The notes: generated by a model from the sequence alone, not told the origin. A stretch of 64,000 nt of DNA from Paraflavitalea devenefica (GCF_011759375.1 NZ_JAARML010000002.1:1798001-1862000); one strand, 5' to 3'; shown: positions 27,658 through 36,313, counted from the first letter of the stretch. Numbers and translations: made by a program.

Positions 27658-28268
27658 AAAGCCTGTTCTGAAAACTCTTTTTTATATTTTTCAATGAGCC
27701 GAACGCCTTTGATGGTAGCGAGCCCGTACAGGTAGTGCAATACCAGTTGCTCATTGATGGTGGCCTGTGGCCATAATTGATGGTGATTGATTTCCTGTTT
27801 GGTATTAATGCCCGTAACAGATACCTGGAAGCCGGCTATCAGTTCCGGGATGATCTGGCTGCGGTACAGTTGCTCTGTCTGGCCACGTTTAATATTGTTC
27901 AGCAGCAGTTGAAATAAGAACCCTTTCTTAAAAGCTGTATAGCGTTCAAAGGCTGCGTGGTGGTACTTCTGTAGGTCGTGCAGCAATGTTTCATTCATGA
28001 GGCTGATGGTCCCCTTGACAGACTGCCAGATGAGGAATATTTCCTGGATGGCATTGGAGGCTCCCCGGATCACTTTCAGGCAATCCTGTTCCAACTGCTG
28101 CAGGGGACTAGCATATACCATTTCTACCAATTCATTTTTATCGGCAAACCAGGTATACAGTGTTTTCTTGGAAATACCCATGCTGCTTGCTATCTCGTCC
28201 ATTGTTATACTCCGCACGCTGAACTGGTTAAATAAAGCGGCTGCCTTCTGCGTGATCTGTTCTCTCAT
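27648..28268 (-). CDS. TetR/AcrR family regulator, proximal to the efflux operon
   Basis: A 206-residue protein. The N-terminal helix-turn-helix (FSVRSITMDEIASSMGISKKTLYTWFADKNELVEMVY) is of the TetR type; the C-terminal ligand-binding part has no recognisable signature. The start MREQITQ at 28268 is preferred over a codon nine bases upstream. An 18-bp palindrome 27 bp upstream (28296-28313) is shared with the next TetR gene. It is the first gene of the unit with tolC, adaptor and RND genes and probably represses it. Confidence 0.9.
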   Translation of the reverse strand: MREQITQKAAALFNQFSVRSITMDEIASSMGISKKTLYTWFADKNELVEMVYASPLQQLEQDCLKVIRGASNAIQEIFLIWQSVKGTISLMNETLLHDLQKYHHAAFERYTAFKKGFLFQLLLNNIKRGQTEQLYRSQIIPELIAGFQVSVTGINTKQEINHHQLWPQATINEQLVLHYLYGLATIKGVRLIEKYKKEFSEQALSA

Positions 28269-28295
28269 TATTAACACTATTATTTAATCTTTGTG

Positions 28296-28313
28296 TTTAA
28301 CATTTTTGTCAAA
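28296..28313. promoter_or_regulatory. palindromic operator upstream of the proximal TetR gene
   Basis: TTTAACATTTTTGTCAAA. Its reverse complement, TTTGACAAAAATGTTAAA, matches the site at 28946-28963 at 17 of 18 positions. Size, symmetry and placement in front of two tetR genes fit a TetR binding site. Confidence 0.7.
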
Positions 28314-28334
28314 TAAGGGGCGTAAAAAATGCTA

Positions 28335-28934
28335 TTATTTGAACAGCATTTTTAAAATGATTTCCTTCCTGGCAGCCAGCATTTGCTTGTATTGCTTATC
28401 AGAATAGTTAAAGATCCTCTTGAAAATGGGTTGTATCACTACCGGGTGCGACAGGAGGGAGATGAGGTTGATCAAAAACTGTTGGGGCTCTATTTTCTCA
28501 ATAGTACCCTTTTTGATCTCTGCTTCTACATCCTTCAGGAAATTCTTTACCCGGTCTGTTTTTTTAAGATCAGCAATGATCTCGTTTTGCTTTTCCACGT
28601 CCTCATTGATCCGGGTGACCATATAAATGTCCAGGTAAGGATAGGTAGCAGCCTGTTCTGTGAAGATGTCAATGAAATGCTCGATCTTCTTTTTAAAGGA
28701 AGTCTCTGTGCTCATGGCCCTGTCGAGGCGCTGATCCATGGCGTCCCTCGCTTCCCGCAGGATCTGATCGAACAACAGGTCGCGCGAGCGGAAGTAGTAA
28801 TTCACCAGGGTACGGTTGACCCCGGCGGCATCGGCTATCTCCTGGGTAGTAGCATTGAACCTCCCTTCGGTAAAGAAAAGCTTGCGTGCTGCATCCTTGA
28901 TCTGTTGTTCGGTTTGACTGTCTTTAACTGCCAT
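28335..28934 (-). CDS. TetR/AcrR family regulator, distal
   Basis: A 199-residue protein with a TetR helix-turn-helix (RFNATTQEIADAAGVNRTLVNYYFRSRDLLFDQIL) and an all-helical C-terminal domain. Start MAVKDSQTEQQ at 28934. It ends 66 bp before the second TetR gene. It has its own promoter (TTTG-N19-TATCTTTG on the minus strand) with a palindromic operator immediately downstream of the -7 box, which suggests autorepression. Confidence 0.9.
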   Translation of the reverse strand: MAVKDSQTEQQIKDAARKLFFTEGRFNATTQEIADAAGVNRTLVNYYFRSRDLLFDQILREARDAMDQRLDRAMSTETSFKKKIEHFIDIFTEQAATYPYLDIYMVTRINEDVEKQNEIIADLKKTDRVKNFLKDVEAEIKKGTIEKIEPQQFLINLISLLSHPVVIQPIFKRIFNYSDKQYKQMLAARKEIILKMLFK

Positions 28935-28945
28935 TGACAATATAG

Positions 28946-28963
28946 TTTGACAAAATTGTTAAA
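28946..28963. promoter_or_regulatory. palindromic operator upstream of the distal TetR gene
   Basis: TTTGACAAAATTGTTAAA, a near-perfect palindrome. It begins directly after the -7 box of the promoter at 28964-28994, so a bound repressor would cover the transcription start. Confidence 0.75.
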
Positions 28964-28994
28964 CAAAGATATTAAACAGCGGCAGATTTCCAAA
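28964..28994 (-). promoter_or_regulatory. Bacteroidota-type promoter of the distal TetR gene
   Basis: On the minus strand TTTG (28994-28991), 19 bp, then TATCTTTG (28971-28964). This is a full match to TTTG / TAnnTTTG. Confidence 0.75.
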
Positions 28995-29140
28995 TCCAGG
29001 ATTTGTTAAAATATGGTTAGGAGTGGTAGTAGGGTATTGTAAGAGGTTCTTTTGCAGTCGGTTAGCCTGTGGATAATTTTTTACGAAACCGGTACCGGAA
29101 ACTCCCGGTGGATAGAAAGTTTACATTGTTTCGCCCTCGT

Positions 29141-29172
29141 TGCCTCAATGCCTTTATGCCTCGTTGCCTTTT
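29141..29172. repeat. period-8 short tandem repeat at the ada 3' end
   Basis: gcctcaat, gcctttat, gcctcgtt, gcct: three full 8-mers and a half. It encodes the last codons of ada and continues past the stop. Confidence 0.6.
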
Positions 29173-30215
29173 TTGTTCTTCATTTCGTGGTCCAGCAGCC
29201 ATTGTTTTCGCCAGATGCCGCCGCCGTAGCCGGTAAGGTTTCCATCGGTACCAATGACGCGGTGACAAGGAATAAGGATGGATACCCGGTTAAGACCATT
29301 GGCATTGGCCACGGCACGTATGGCAGCAGGTTGATTGAGGTGAATGGCCTGTTGCTTATAGGAGCGGGTAGTGCCAAAAGGTATGTGGGTAAGTTCCTGC
29401 CATACCTTTTGCTGGAACGAAGTGCCCGGTGTGTCCAATGGTACCGTGAATAGTTGACGGGTACCGGCAAAGTATTCCTGCAGTTCTGCTGTTAACTGGT
29501 CGAAGTGCCGGTGCTGTCCCGGCAGCAGGGGAGAAGCCAGTAGCTTTTGCAGTTGCTTCAATTCGGTTTCCAGCATTTTGCGGTCGGTAAATTCCAGCAG
29601 GCAAATGCCTTTATCGGTAGTGCCGGCCAGCATAGGTCCTAATGGCGTCGTGATGCGGGTAATGGTGATCACCTGTCCCGATTTACTGGCTGTGGGCGCA
29701 AAGCCTGTATTCTTTTTGAAAGCATAATGAAAGCCGCTCAGGGAGTCGTACCCATTCTCAAAGGCCGCACTGGTTACCTTCTCTCCATAGCGGATCATGC
29801 CAAAAGCCTGGTTAATGCGCTGCATGCGTTGAAAAGACTGGAAGGTGAGGTGGTGGTGTTTCTTGAACCAACGCCGTACCTGTACAGGCTCTATGCCCAT
29901 ATCCCGTAGTTCCTGGTCCCTGATCTTTTTATCAGGATTCTCCTGCAGGAGCGTGAGCAGTTGTTTAATGAAGCCGGGGGCTGTATGCTGTTGCTCCAGC
30001 GGTGAGCAAATCTTGCAGGGACGGTAACCATGCAGGATGGCTTCTTTACTGGTAGTATAGAATTCTACATTTTCAAATTTGGGCTTACGGGCGGTGCAGG
30101 TAGGCCGGCAAAAGATACCGGTGGTCTTTACCGCGGCAAAAAACACGCCTTCAAACTGGCTGTCTTTTCTTACCAGGGCATCATACATCAGTGCGGGTGT
30201 CAGCGTTGCATTCAT
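29154..30215 (-). CDS. ada: Ada: O6-methylguanine / methylphosphotriester repair and adaptive response regulator
   Basis: A 353-residue three-part protein. The N-terminal zinc domain has Cys36, Cys40, Cys67 and Cys70 (GIFCRPTCTARKPKFENV and YRPCKICSP); Cys36 corresponds to the methyl-accepting Cys38 of E. coli Ada. An AraC-type DNA-binding domain covers about 80-180. The C-terminal methyltransferase carries the PCHR active site (LIPCHRVIGTDGNLTGYGGG). It repairs alkylated DNA and, when methylated, activates its regulon. It stands alone. The C-terminus is encoded by a short repeat. Confidence 0.96.
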   Translation of the reverse strand: MNATLTPALMYDALVRKDSQFEGVFFAAVKTTGIFCRPTCTARKPKFENVEFYTTSKEAILHGYRPCKICSPLEQQHTAPGFIKQLLTLLQENPDKKIRDQELRDMGIEPVQVRRWFKKHHHLTFQSFQRMQRINQAFGMIRYGEKVTSAAFENGYDSLSGFHYAFKKNTGFAPTASKSGQVITITRITTPLGPMLAGTTDKGICLLEFTDRKMLETELKQLQKLLASPLLPGQHRHFDQLTAELQEYFAGTRQLFTVPLDTPGTSFQQKVWQELTHIPFGTTRSYKQQAIHLNQPAAIRAVANANGLNRVSILIPCHRVIGTDGNLTGYGGGIWRKQWLLDHEMKNKKGNEA

Positions 30216-30298
30216 ACTTCAGGTTCTTTATGCAGCAAAAGTAGCAGAATTGACCACTACGCACCAACCGAAAAATGGACAGGCATTTTTGGGCCTGG

Positions 30299-31126
30299 TT
30301 ACGCCATCACCGATACCATATCGAGTACTACATCACCCAGCTTTTGATCTCCTGCAATGGTTACATATTGCATGACATCCTTACGCCGCCAGCTTTTGGA
30401 AAAGAGCTTCCAGGCTATGGCGCCATCAATGGTGGTATGGGCTGTGGGTGATGCACCAGGCGCTGTTATAAGCTCCCATTCTGTTTTCCTGATAAGGTAC
30501 CAGTCGCCACCGCCCACGCCAGTAAGGGTAAACTGTAATACGGTGCTTTCCGGCGCCGGTGTATCGCGATAGGTAAAAGGCAATGCCCGCATAAAAGTAT
30601 CCAAAAACGGATGATAAAGTTCCGCAGTCATGATCCCCGGCTTATTGACTGCTTCCCTGATCTGTTGCTGGTGATGCCACTTCTCGGTGTATTCCCGCGC
30701 AATATGGAACCAGTTGGCCGATATGGCTTCACCTGCCCAGCCCACCGAAAAGATAGCTTGCGCCTGTGGGTCCAGCGAAGCCATGTAAGCACTGGCCTTT
30801 GGGCAATTTTCTTCGAGCAGACTGGTTAATACGGCCGGGCTGATGCGTTTGCAGGCAGCTACCCAATCCGCATTGAGCTGGTTGAGGTAATCAACCAGGT
30901 CGCCAGGAGAATGGATGGCGCCAGGCGGGGCGCCCATATAGCCATCCCTGGCAATGGACAAGGTACGCAGGTGGGTATCCAGCAAATGGGCCGCCACATC
31001 TTTTACCGTCCACAGCTTAGCTACGGTGGGTTTATTCCATTCCTCCGGTGTTAATGAACGGAGCAGTTCCATTAGCTTTTGGTCAAGCACAGGAAAGAGA
31101 TGTATCGTTTCAATAGGTGGGTTCAT
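30299..31126 (-). CDS. DinB-superfamily protein with maleylpyruvate isomerase-type N-terminal domain
   Basis: A 275-residue protein. Residues 10-160 form a four-helix bundle with WTVKDVAAHLLDTHLR and FHIAREYTEKWHHQQQIR, the metal-binding helices of the DinB/mycothiol maleylpyruvate isomerase group. The rest resembles an MDMPI-C-type sheet domain. Bacteroidota do not make mycothiol, so the named activity is unlikely; the thiol or substrate is unknown. The start at 31126 (MNPPIE) avoids a 12-residue extension into upstream repeat sequence. Confidence 0.7.
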   Translation of the reverse strand: MNPPIETIHLFPVLDQKLMELLRSLTPEEWNKPTVAKLWTVKDVAAHLLDTHLRTLSIARDGYMGAPPGAIHSPGDLVDYLNQLNADWVAACKRISPAVLTSLLEENCPKASAYMASLDPQAQAIFSVGWAGEAISANWFHIAREYTEKWHHQQQIREAVNKPGIMTAELYHPFLDTFMRALPFTYRDTPAPESTVLQFTLTGVGGGDWYLIRKTEWELITAPGASPTAHTTIDGAIAWKLFSKSWRRKDVMQYVTIAGDQKLGDVVLDMVSVMA

Positions 31127-31141
31127 AAAGCAAATATAAAA

Positions 31142-31183
31142 AGCTGTGGGCTCGTAGCTCACAGCTCGTGGCTCGCAGCTACT
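31142..31183. repeat. period-7 tandem repeat (6 units)
   Basis: agctgtg, ggctcgt, agctcac, agctcgt, ggctcgc, agctact. It fills the gap before the M14 peptidase and includes its stop codon. Confidence 0.8.
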
Positions 31184-32924
31184 TAGTCTTACTTAGCAAT
31201 CCTCCCTTCCGGCTATCCACACTAATCGTATACTTGCCGCTGCCCTGCACAATCCAGCGCACGGTAACGGTACCTTGTCCCGGAATGTTGGTTACCTCAA
31301 CCGTTGCCGGATTGTTCTTCTGTTCAGTAGTAATATTCAGGTCGCGGTTGTCAACCACCATACCGGCCAATACTTTAACACCGGTGAGGCTGACATAATC
31401 CGGACGCTCAATTTTAAATTTCAGGTCCTGGCTGGCATGCGTAGGAATGATGCGTTCATTGGCAATGACCGCCGTGATCTCTTTCAGTCCATCACCCAGG
31501 TCTTTCTCTGCAATAGAATCAATAGATAGTTTGGGTGTTTGATAGCAATGGAAAACACTGAACGACATGTTCCGGTGGGCATCACTCTCCATGAGGAAGC
31601 CCGGATGCATGCGGCCAAAGTTCTTTTTAAAACCACCGATCTCGATTTTACCATATTGTGGATGGTTGTATTCATGCCATTCTACGAAAGCATCTTTGAA
31701 CAGCAGGTAGCGGTCAAACTGGTAGGAGGGATCTATGCCGGAATTATCATTGTCATCATCATTGCCTTTATTGAACATCAGGTACGAGGTCCATAGCTCA
31801 TTGGAGAAAGTATAGATACCACGACCGCCATAGAACCAATCCAGCTCACCGCCATAAGCAGAATACAGGTCTTTGTACACCACGAGGTAGCGATAACCGG
31901 GCAGCAGCTCTTCGCCTTTCTTGCCCAGCACATCATAAATGCGCACATCAGTGGCATTATAAGTGCCTACATCCTCCTGTCCGCCGGGACCGCGCAGGAT
32001 CATGCCGCCTGAGTTGTGGTAGGATTGTGCGGCTGCTATGTTGGGATGCTTCATCACAAATTCCATCACTGCCCTGTTTTCCGGTAAGGAGAAAGGATAT
32101 TTATACGCGCCGCCCTGTATGTAGTTGGGCTGCCATCCCCATCCCCAGTCACGGTTAGGGTCATATTCAAAGGTATAACCGTCTTCATTCACCAGTCCGT
32201 CACCATCATTGTCAATGCCTTCCAGCCCCAGCAATTCATAATCGCCTTTTTCTTCCGTACCTACCTGTATCATCTTGCGTGGGTCGCGGGTATCCTGTTT
32301 CCAGCGGCCATTGGGATTTTTGCGGCGCATGATAACGATGTTGCCATCTTTATCCAGGTCGTCATAGCCATCCTCATCAACAGCGCCATCACGGTCATTG
32401 TCTACCGGTATGAGACCGGAGCGGGGGGAGTTGGCATTATTGGCTTCGTGGAAGAAGTTGTCCCGCGCATCGGGATTGATGGTAGGTACAATGTAAAAGG
32501 TTTTATCGGCCAGTAATTCCTGTATGTATTTGGTATCGCCAAAGGATTCAGTGAGGTACCAGGCGGTGTATAAGGCAAACTCACTGCCCTGTACTTCATT
32601 GGAATGGATATTGCCATCAATGTACATGGCGGGTTTGCGGTTCACCTCACCGCCTTTTTTGAAATCACTGATGGTAAGGCACCAGAGATCACGGCCCTGG
32701 AAGGATTTGCCAATGGATTCCAGTTTGCACAGATCGGGATGCGCGGCGGCTATCTTCTTGCAGATGTCTGTAATGCCTGCATGGTCGTTGTACCTGTTCC
32801 AACTGATGGGCACTTTGGGATTTACCGGGCTACCCACTCCTTTAAATACCTGGTTGGGTTGCTGCGCCATGCCGGCCATCGTGGCCAGGCCAATGAATAG
32901 AAAAGTTGATATGCTGATTTTCAT
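31179..32924 (-). CDS. M14 family zinc carboxypeptidase, secreted
   Basis: A 581-residue protein with a signal peptide (MKISISTFLFIGLATMAGMAQ). The zinc ligands HxxE (His107, Glu110 in GNIHSNEVQGSE) and His303 (SYHNSGG) and the catalytic Glu376 (FSNELW) are all present. Between the first ligands and His303 sits an Asp-rich insert (DNDRDGAVDEDGYDDLDKDG and DNDGDGLVNEDGY), probably calcium-binding. The C-terminal 100 residues look like a beta sandwich. It should trim C-terminal residues of peptides outside the cytoplasm. It lies 23 bp downstream of a degenerate paralogue. Confidence 0.9.
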   Translation of the reverse strand: MKISISTFLFIGLATMAGMAQQPNQVFKGVGSPVNPKVPISWNRYNDHAGITDICKKIAAAHPDLCKLESIGKSFQGRDLWCLTISDFKKGGEVNRKPAMYIDGNIHSNEVQGSEFALYTAWYLTESFGDTKYIQELLADKTFYIVPTINPDARDNFFHEANNANSPRSGLIPVDNDRDGAVDEDGYDDLDKDGNIVIMRRKNPNGRWKQDTRDPRKMIQVGTEEKGDYELLGLEGIDNDGDGLVNEDGYTFEYDPNRDWGWGWQPNYIQGGAYKYPFSLPENRAVMEFVMKHPNIAAAQSYHNSGGMILRGPGGQEDVGTYNATDVRIYDVLGKKGEELLPGYRYLVVYKDLYSAYGGELDWFYGGRGIYTFSNELWTSYLMFNKGNDDDNDNSGIDPSYQFDRYLLFKDAFVEWHEYNHPQYGKIEIGGFKKNFGRMHPGFLMESDAHRNMSFSVFHCYQTPKLSIDSIAEKDLGDGLKEITAVIANERIIPTHASQDLKFKIERPDYVSLTGVKVLAGMVVDNRDLNITTEQKNNPATVEVTNIPGQGTVTVRWIVQGSGKYTISVDSRKGGLLSKTK

Positions 32925-32947
32925 AATGATCAATTTTGAACAACGTA

Positions 32948-34582
32948 CTAAAGCGTAATATCTGTTTTAACGGTACCGGTGGTAGGGCTGCCTGCCTCAA
33001 TGGTTATTTTACCACTGCCTTTGATGAGCCAGGTCAGTTGTTGGGAGCTGAGTCCTTCCAATGCATTCAGCAGTTGGTTTTTGCGGCCACTGATCACCGA
33101 TTGATTGTTGGCTGTATTCACCCGTACCTGTATGCGTTTGATCCAGTAGCTTCTTTCACCCAGCTTCGTATGGGAGGCCAGCAGTCCTTTATTGGCTACT
33201 TCCAGCGTAACGCGGGTAAGGCCATTGCTTACTTTCTCTGTTTTTACATGCAGTATATCCAGTTCGGGCTGGTAGGCAGCCAGCTTTGTTACAAAGTCTG
33301 TATGCTTTTTTACAATCTCCGGCACCAGCTTGTAGGGGGGATTGATCAATACAAAAGGATCTATGCCACCCACTTCCACTGTTCTGCCCGCGAAATCGGG
33401 ATGCTGTACCGGCTTCCAGGGGGTGAAGGTATTGGTGATGCTTTGCTGGGCGGCCCAACGCAGGTAATTGGCGGTGGGATCATCAACCGATAATGCTTTT
33501 TCTTTTTTGGCGGTGTCGGGTTTAGCTTTTGGTACAAACCAGCCTGGTGTGCTGAAGCTGTAGCGGGCATAATGATAATATCCCCAGGAAAGGAAGTCGC
33601 CGCCAGCCGGTGTTGTTTTGGGCGCTTCTTTCATGCCTGTTATTTTATTGTATAATTCCGATACCAGGGTATTGGCTTTGGCATCTGCTTCGAGGTAGCC
33701 GGCTACAATGCGTTGATTGGCTGCAGTAGCATTATAGGTGAAGGGCGTGGAAAGGTTGTTGTTGCTGCTGAAGCTGATGAGGACATATACATTGGCGAGA
33801 TCGAACAATTGATCGGCGATGGCCCTTGTTTCTTTTTCAGATACGGCAAACTCGCCGCTGCCCTGTGTAAAGGAGGGATGCTTGTAGGTAAAGTTCTTAT
33901 TGAACCATACGCCGCCTTCTCCATCTTCATTGTACTGGTTGTCTTTATCGTTGTCAATACCTTCCGTGTACAGGAGGTATTTGCCTTTTTCGCCTTTGGA
34001 GGCATCGGTTTTGATCAATACGCGCGGGTCGTCGGGATGTGGTTTGTAATCACCCAGCGGAGATGCTATCCGGATCGAAGTGATCTTGCCATTGCCATCG
34101 AGGTCATCATATCCATCTTCATTGTCTTTACCATCACGGTCGTCATCGGTGCTGGTGGCATTGCCCTGGCGTTCGTATTGCCCTTTGACAAAGTATTGCT
34201 CAGTAGCATCCGGGCTCAGGTTGGGAAATACATAGAACGTGGTTTTGTTGAGCAGGGCCTTGATGCTGTCGGTAGTGCTGCCTTTCAGCAGGTCTTCTGC
34301 AAAGCCAATAGCCAGTTCTGCTCCCAGCAGGTTATTGCCCTCCACACCGCCTGCGATGGCAATGGCTGGTTTGGCGGCGGTATTCCCGCTGCCGATCGTG
34401 ATCATCCAGATATCCTTATTGCCGGTAGTACGCACAATGGATTTTACGGTAGCCAGTTGCGGATACTGCTTGGATAAGGCCTGTATGCGATTGGATTGTT
34501 GCTGGTAATTACTATAGTCTTGCGCCTCTGCGGCCAACAGGGGTAACAGGCCGCACAGGAGGGCAATCAGGTGTTTTCTCAT
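32948..34582 (-). CDS. M14-like secreted protein lacking the zinc site (predicted pseudoenzyme)
   Basis: A 544-residue paralogue of the next gene with a signal peptide ending AEAQ. It aligns without gaps around the metal site, but His and Glu of HxxE are replaced (AGGVEGNNLLGAE: Glu81 and Asn84). The third ligand His becomes Ser in SFSSNNN, and the catalytic Glu region reads FSTPGW. The Asp-rich insert (DDDRDGKDNEDGYDDLDGNG) is kept. The reading frame is intact, so this is a maintained protein, perhaps a binding or regulatory partner of the active enzyme. Confidence 0.85.
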   Translation of the reverse strand: MRKHLIALLCGLLPLLAAEAQDYSNYQQQSNRIQALSKQYPQLATVKSIVRTTGNKDIWMITIGSGNTAAKPAIAIAGGVEGNNLLGAELAIGFAEDLLKGSTTDSIKALLNKTTFYVFPNLSPDATEQYFVKGQYERQGNATSTDDDRDGKDNEDGYDDLDGNGKITSIRIASPLGDYKPHPDDPRVLIKTDASKGEKGKYLLYTEGIDNDKDNQYNEDGEGGVWFNKNFTYKHPSFTQGSGEFAVSEKETRAIADQLFDLANVYVLISFSSNNNLSTPFTYNATAANQRIVAGYLEADAKANTLVSELYNKITGMKEAPKTTPAGGDFLSWGYYHYARYSFSTPGWFVPKAKPDTAKKEKALSVDDPTANYLRWAAQQSITNTFTPWKPVQHPDFAGRTVEVGGIDPFVLINPPYKLVPEIVKKHTDFVTKLAAYQPELDILHVKTEKVSNGLTRVTLEVANKGLLASHTKLGERSYWIKRIQVRVNTANNQSVISGRKNQLLNALEGLSSQQLTWLIKGSGKITIEAGSPTTGTVKTDITL

Positions 34583-34613
34583 GCAAGGAAATTTTTTAAG
34601 GAATAAATATAGT

Positions 34614-34718
34614 TAGAATACAGAATACAGGAGACAGAATACAGAATCCTTTGTGCGGCTACCAGTATGTTGCCACTTGTATTTCTGCTGTATTCTGTAT
34701 TCTGAATTCTGTATTCTA
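34614..34718. repeat. period-7 repeat in two facing arms (cruciform-like)
   Basis: Left arm: tagaata, cagaata, caggaga, cagaata, cagaatc (34614-34648). Right arm: tattctg, tattctg, aattctg, tattcta (34691-34718). The units of one arm are the reverse complement of the other. It lies between the M14-like gene start and the terminator of the oxidoreductase gene. Confidence 0.85.
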
Positions 34719-34725
34719 AAAAGAA

Positions 34726-34753
34726 AAGCATGATCCGAAAACGAATCATGCTT
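34726..34753 (-). terminator. terminator of the Gfo/Idh/MocA gene
   Basis: Perfect stem AAGCATGAT / ATCATGCTT followed on the minus strand by TTCTTTTT, 34 bp after the stop codon. Confidence 0.85.
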
Positions 34754-34787
34754 AGTATAGGAATAATTAATAATAAATAATCAATAA

Positions 34788-36128
34788 CTAACCCACCCGT
34801 TGCTCCTTTGGCTTCAGCGAAGTCAGGTCTCCAATGCTTACCGGCTTGCCACTATCAATACTGTTGCGGGCTGCAATGCCGATGAGGATAGACATAGCGC
34901 CATCCCGGCTGCCGGCTGACTGGTGATAGGGATCTTCACCCGGTGTAAATACCTGTTTGCGCAGGCGCGTATCGCCACCGCCATGACCGGCCTCATTGTT
35001 GGGAATACGGATGATTTCCCGTTTGCCAAAATTGGTGGTTACCTGTATCTCATCATAGGGCTCTTCTTCCCAGGGCTGACTTTCCTTGATCCAGGCATCA
35101 ATCCTGCCTTTGGTGCCGTTGAAGGCAATACGGTATCCCTCATAGGGTGAGTAAGCGGTGAGCGAGTAGCTTACCTGCACCTTGTTGGCATACCTGATCT
35201 GCACGGCCATCTTGTCAAAAATATCAATATCTTCTTTCCACACGCAACCATCCCGGTGATAGCCGTCATATTGTTCATTGGCGGCATACAGTTCCATCAG
35301 GTTGGCGTTTTTGGTCATATCCCAATAGAATTTGCATTCTTTTTTATGCGGGCAGGGGCGGCAGTGTGTATGGCGGAAGGAATTATTCTTACCATAATGT
35401 TCCAGGGCGCCATAGGCAAATACCTGTTCGGGTTCTGAATTGATCCACCAGTTGAGCAGGTCAAAATGGTGGGTGGATTTATGCACCAGCAGGGAGCCGC
35501 CATTTTTGCGCAGGCGGTGCCAGCGGCGGAAATAATCAGCGCCGTGGGAGGTATTGAGGTACCAGTGGAAGTCGACAGAGGTGATCTTTCCAATGGTGTC
35601 ATTCCGCAGCAGTTCATAGATCTTTTGCCGGTGGGGCGAATAGCGGTAGTTGAAAGTAACAGTCACCTTTTTACCGGTTTTCTTCTCTGCATCGAGGATG
35701 GCCTGGCATTTCTGCTCATCAATGGTCATGGGCTTTTCGGTGATGATGTCCGCGCCATATTCCATGCCTTTGATGATGAACTCATGGTGGGTGCCGTCTA
35801 CCGTCATCACCAGTAATTGATCGGGTTTTGTTTCCTTCATCATCTTGTCAAAGTCGGTGAAAGTAGGGCAGGCGAGGCCCATTGCTTTTTTGGCGGTCTC
35901 CACGCGGCCGGGGTTGATATCACATAAACCTACAAACTCTACCTGGTCGGCAAATTCTTTGATCACCGGCTTTCCCCACATACCAATACCGCGTACGCCG
36001 GTACCTACCATGGCTATACGTTTTTTGGCAAAAGGAGTAGTCAGGGATGTGTTGGCCAGTACAGACTCAGCAATGAGTGATCCGGCGATCAGGCTGCCGG
36101 ATTGTTGCAGGAAGTTTCTTCGGTGCAT
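34788..36128 (-). CDS. Gfo/Idh/MocA family oxidoreductase, Tat-exported
   Basis: A 446-residue protein starting MHRRNFLQQSGSLIAGSLIA, a twin-arginine signal. Then comes an NAD(P)-binding Rossmann fold (KRIAMVGTGVRGIGMW) and the EKP motif in ADIITEKPMTIDEQK, and HRLRKNGGSLLVHKSTHHFDLLNWW is the catalytic region of this family. A CxxC...C cluster (HTHCRPCPHKKECKFYW) suggests a bound metal, as in some family members. Exported, cofactor-preloaded enzymes of this type act on sugars. Substrate unknown. Confidence 0.88.
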   Translation of the reverse strand: MHRRNFLQQSGSLIAGSLIAESVLANTSLTTPFAKKRIAMVGTGVRGIGMWGKPVIKEFADQVEFVGLCDINPGRVETAKKAMGLACPTFTDFDKMMKETKPDQLLVMTVDGTHHEFIIKGMEYGADIITEKPMTIDEQKCQAILDAEKKTGKKVTVTFNYRYSPHRQKIYELLRNDTIGKITSVDFHWYLNTSHGADYFRRWHRLRKNGGSLLVHKSTHHFDLLNWWINSEPEQVFAYGALEHYGKNNSFRHTHCRPCPHKKECKFYWDMTKNANLMELYAANEQYDGYHRDGCVWKEDIDIFDKMAVQIRYANKVQVSYSLTAYSPYEGYRIAFNGTKGRIDAWIKESQPWEEEPYDEIQVTTNFGKREIIRIPNNEAGHGGGDTRLRKQVFTPGEDPYHQSAGSRDGAMSILIGIAARNSIDSGKPVSIGDLTSLKPKEQRVG

Positions 36129-36264
36129 AGCAATCTTTTATTTGATCATAAGTTAGGCATTGCACCGCAAAGCGGAAAAAACTTTTACGAAAAAGGGTAA
36201 TTTCCGGGATTAAAATGCTGAATAAGATGCATTTGTGATCAGGATGGTGCAGGACGGTGGGCGG

Positions 36265-36313
36265 CTAGTTGCTGGTTATTGGTTGCTGGTGACTGGTTGT
36301 TGGTTACTGGTTG
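36265..36313. repeat. period-7 tandem repeat (7 units) overlapping the coaE 3' end
   Basis: ctagttg, ctggtta, ttggttg, ctggtga, ctggttg, ttggtta, ctggttg. The right part encodes the last 12 residues of CoaE (a TSNQQPVTSNQ tail). Confidence 0.85.

Noticed and set aside
30299..31126. True mycothiol-dependent maleylpyruvate isomerase
   Set aside because: The fold fits, but mycothiol is an actinobacterial thiol and no maleylpyruvate pathway genes are nearby.
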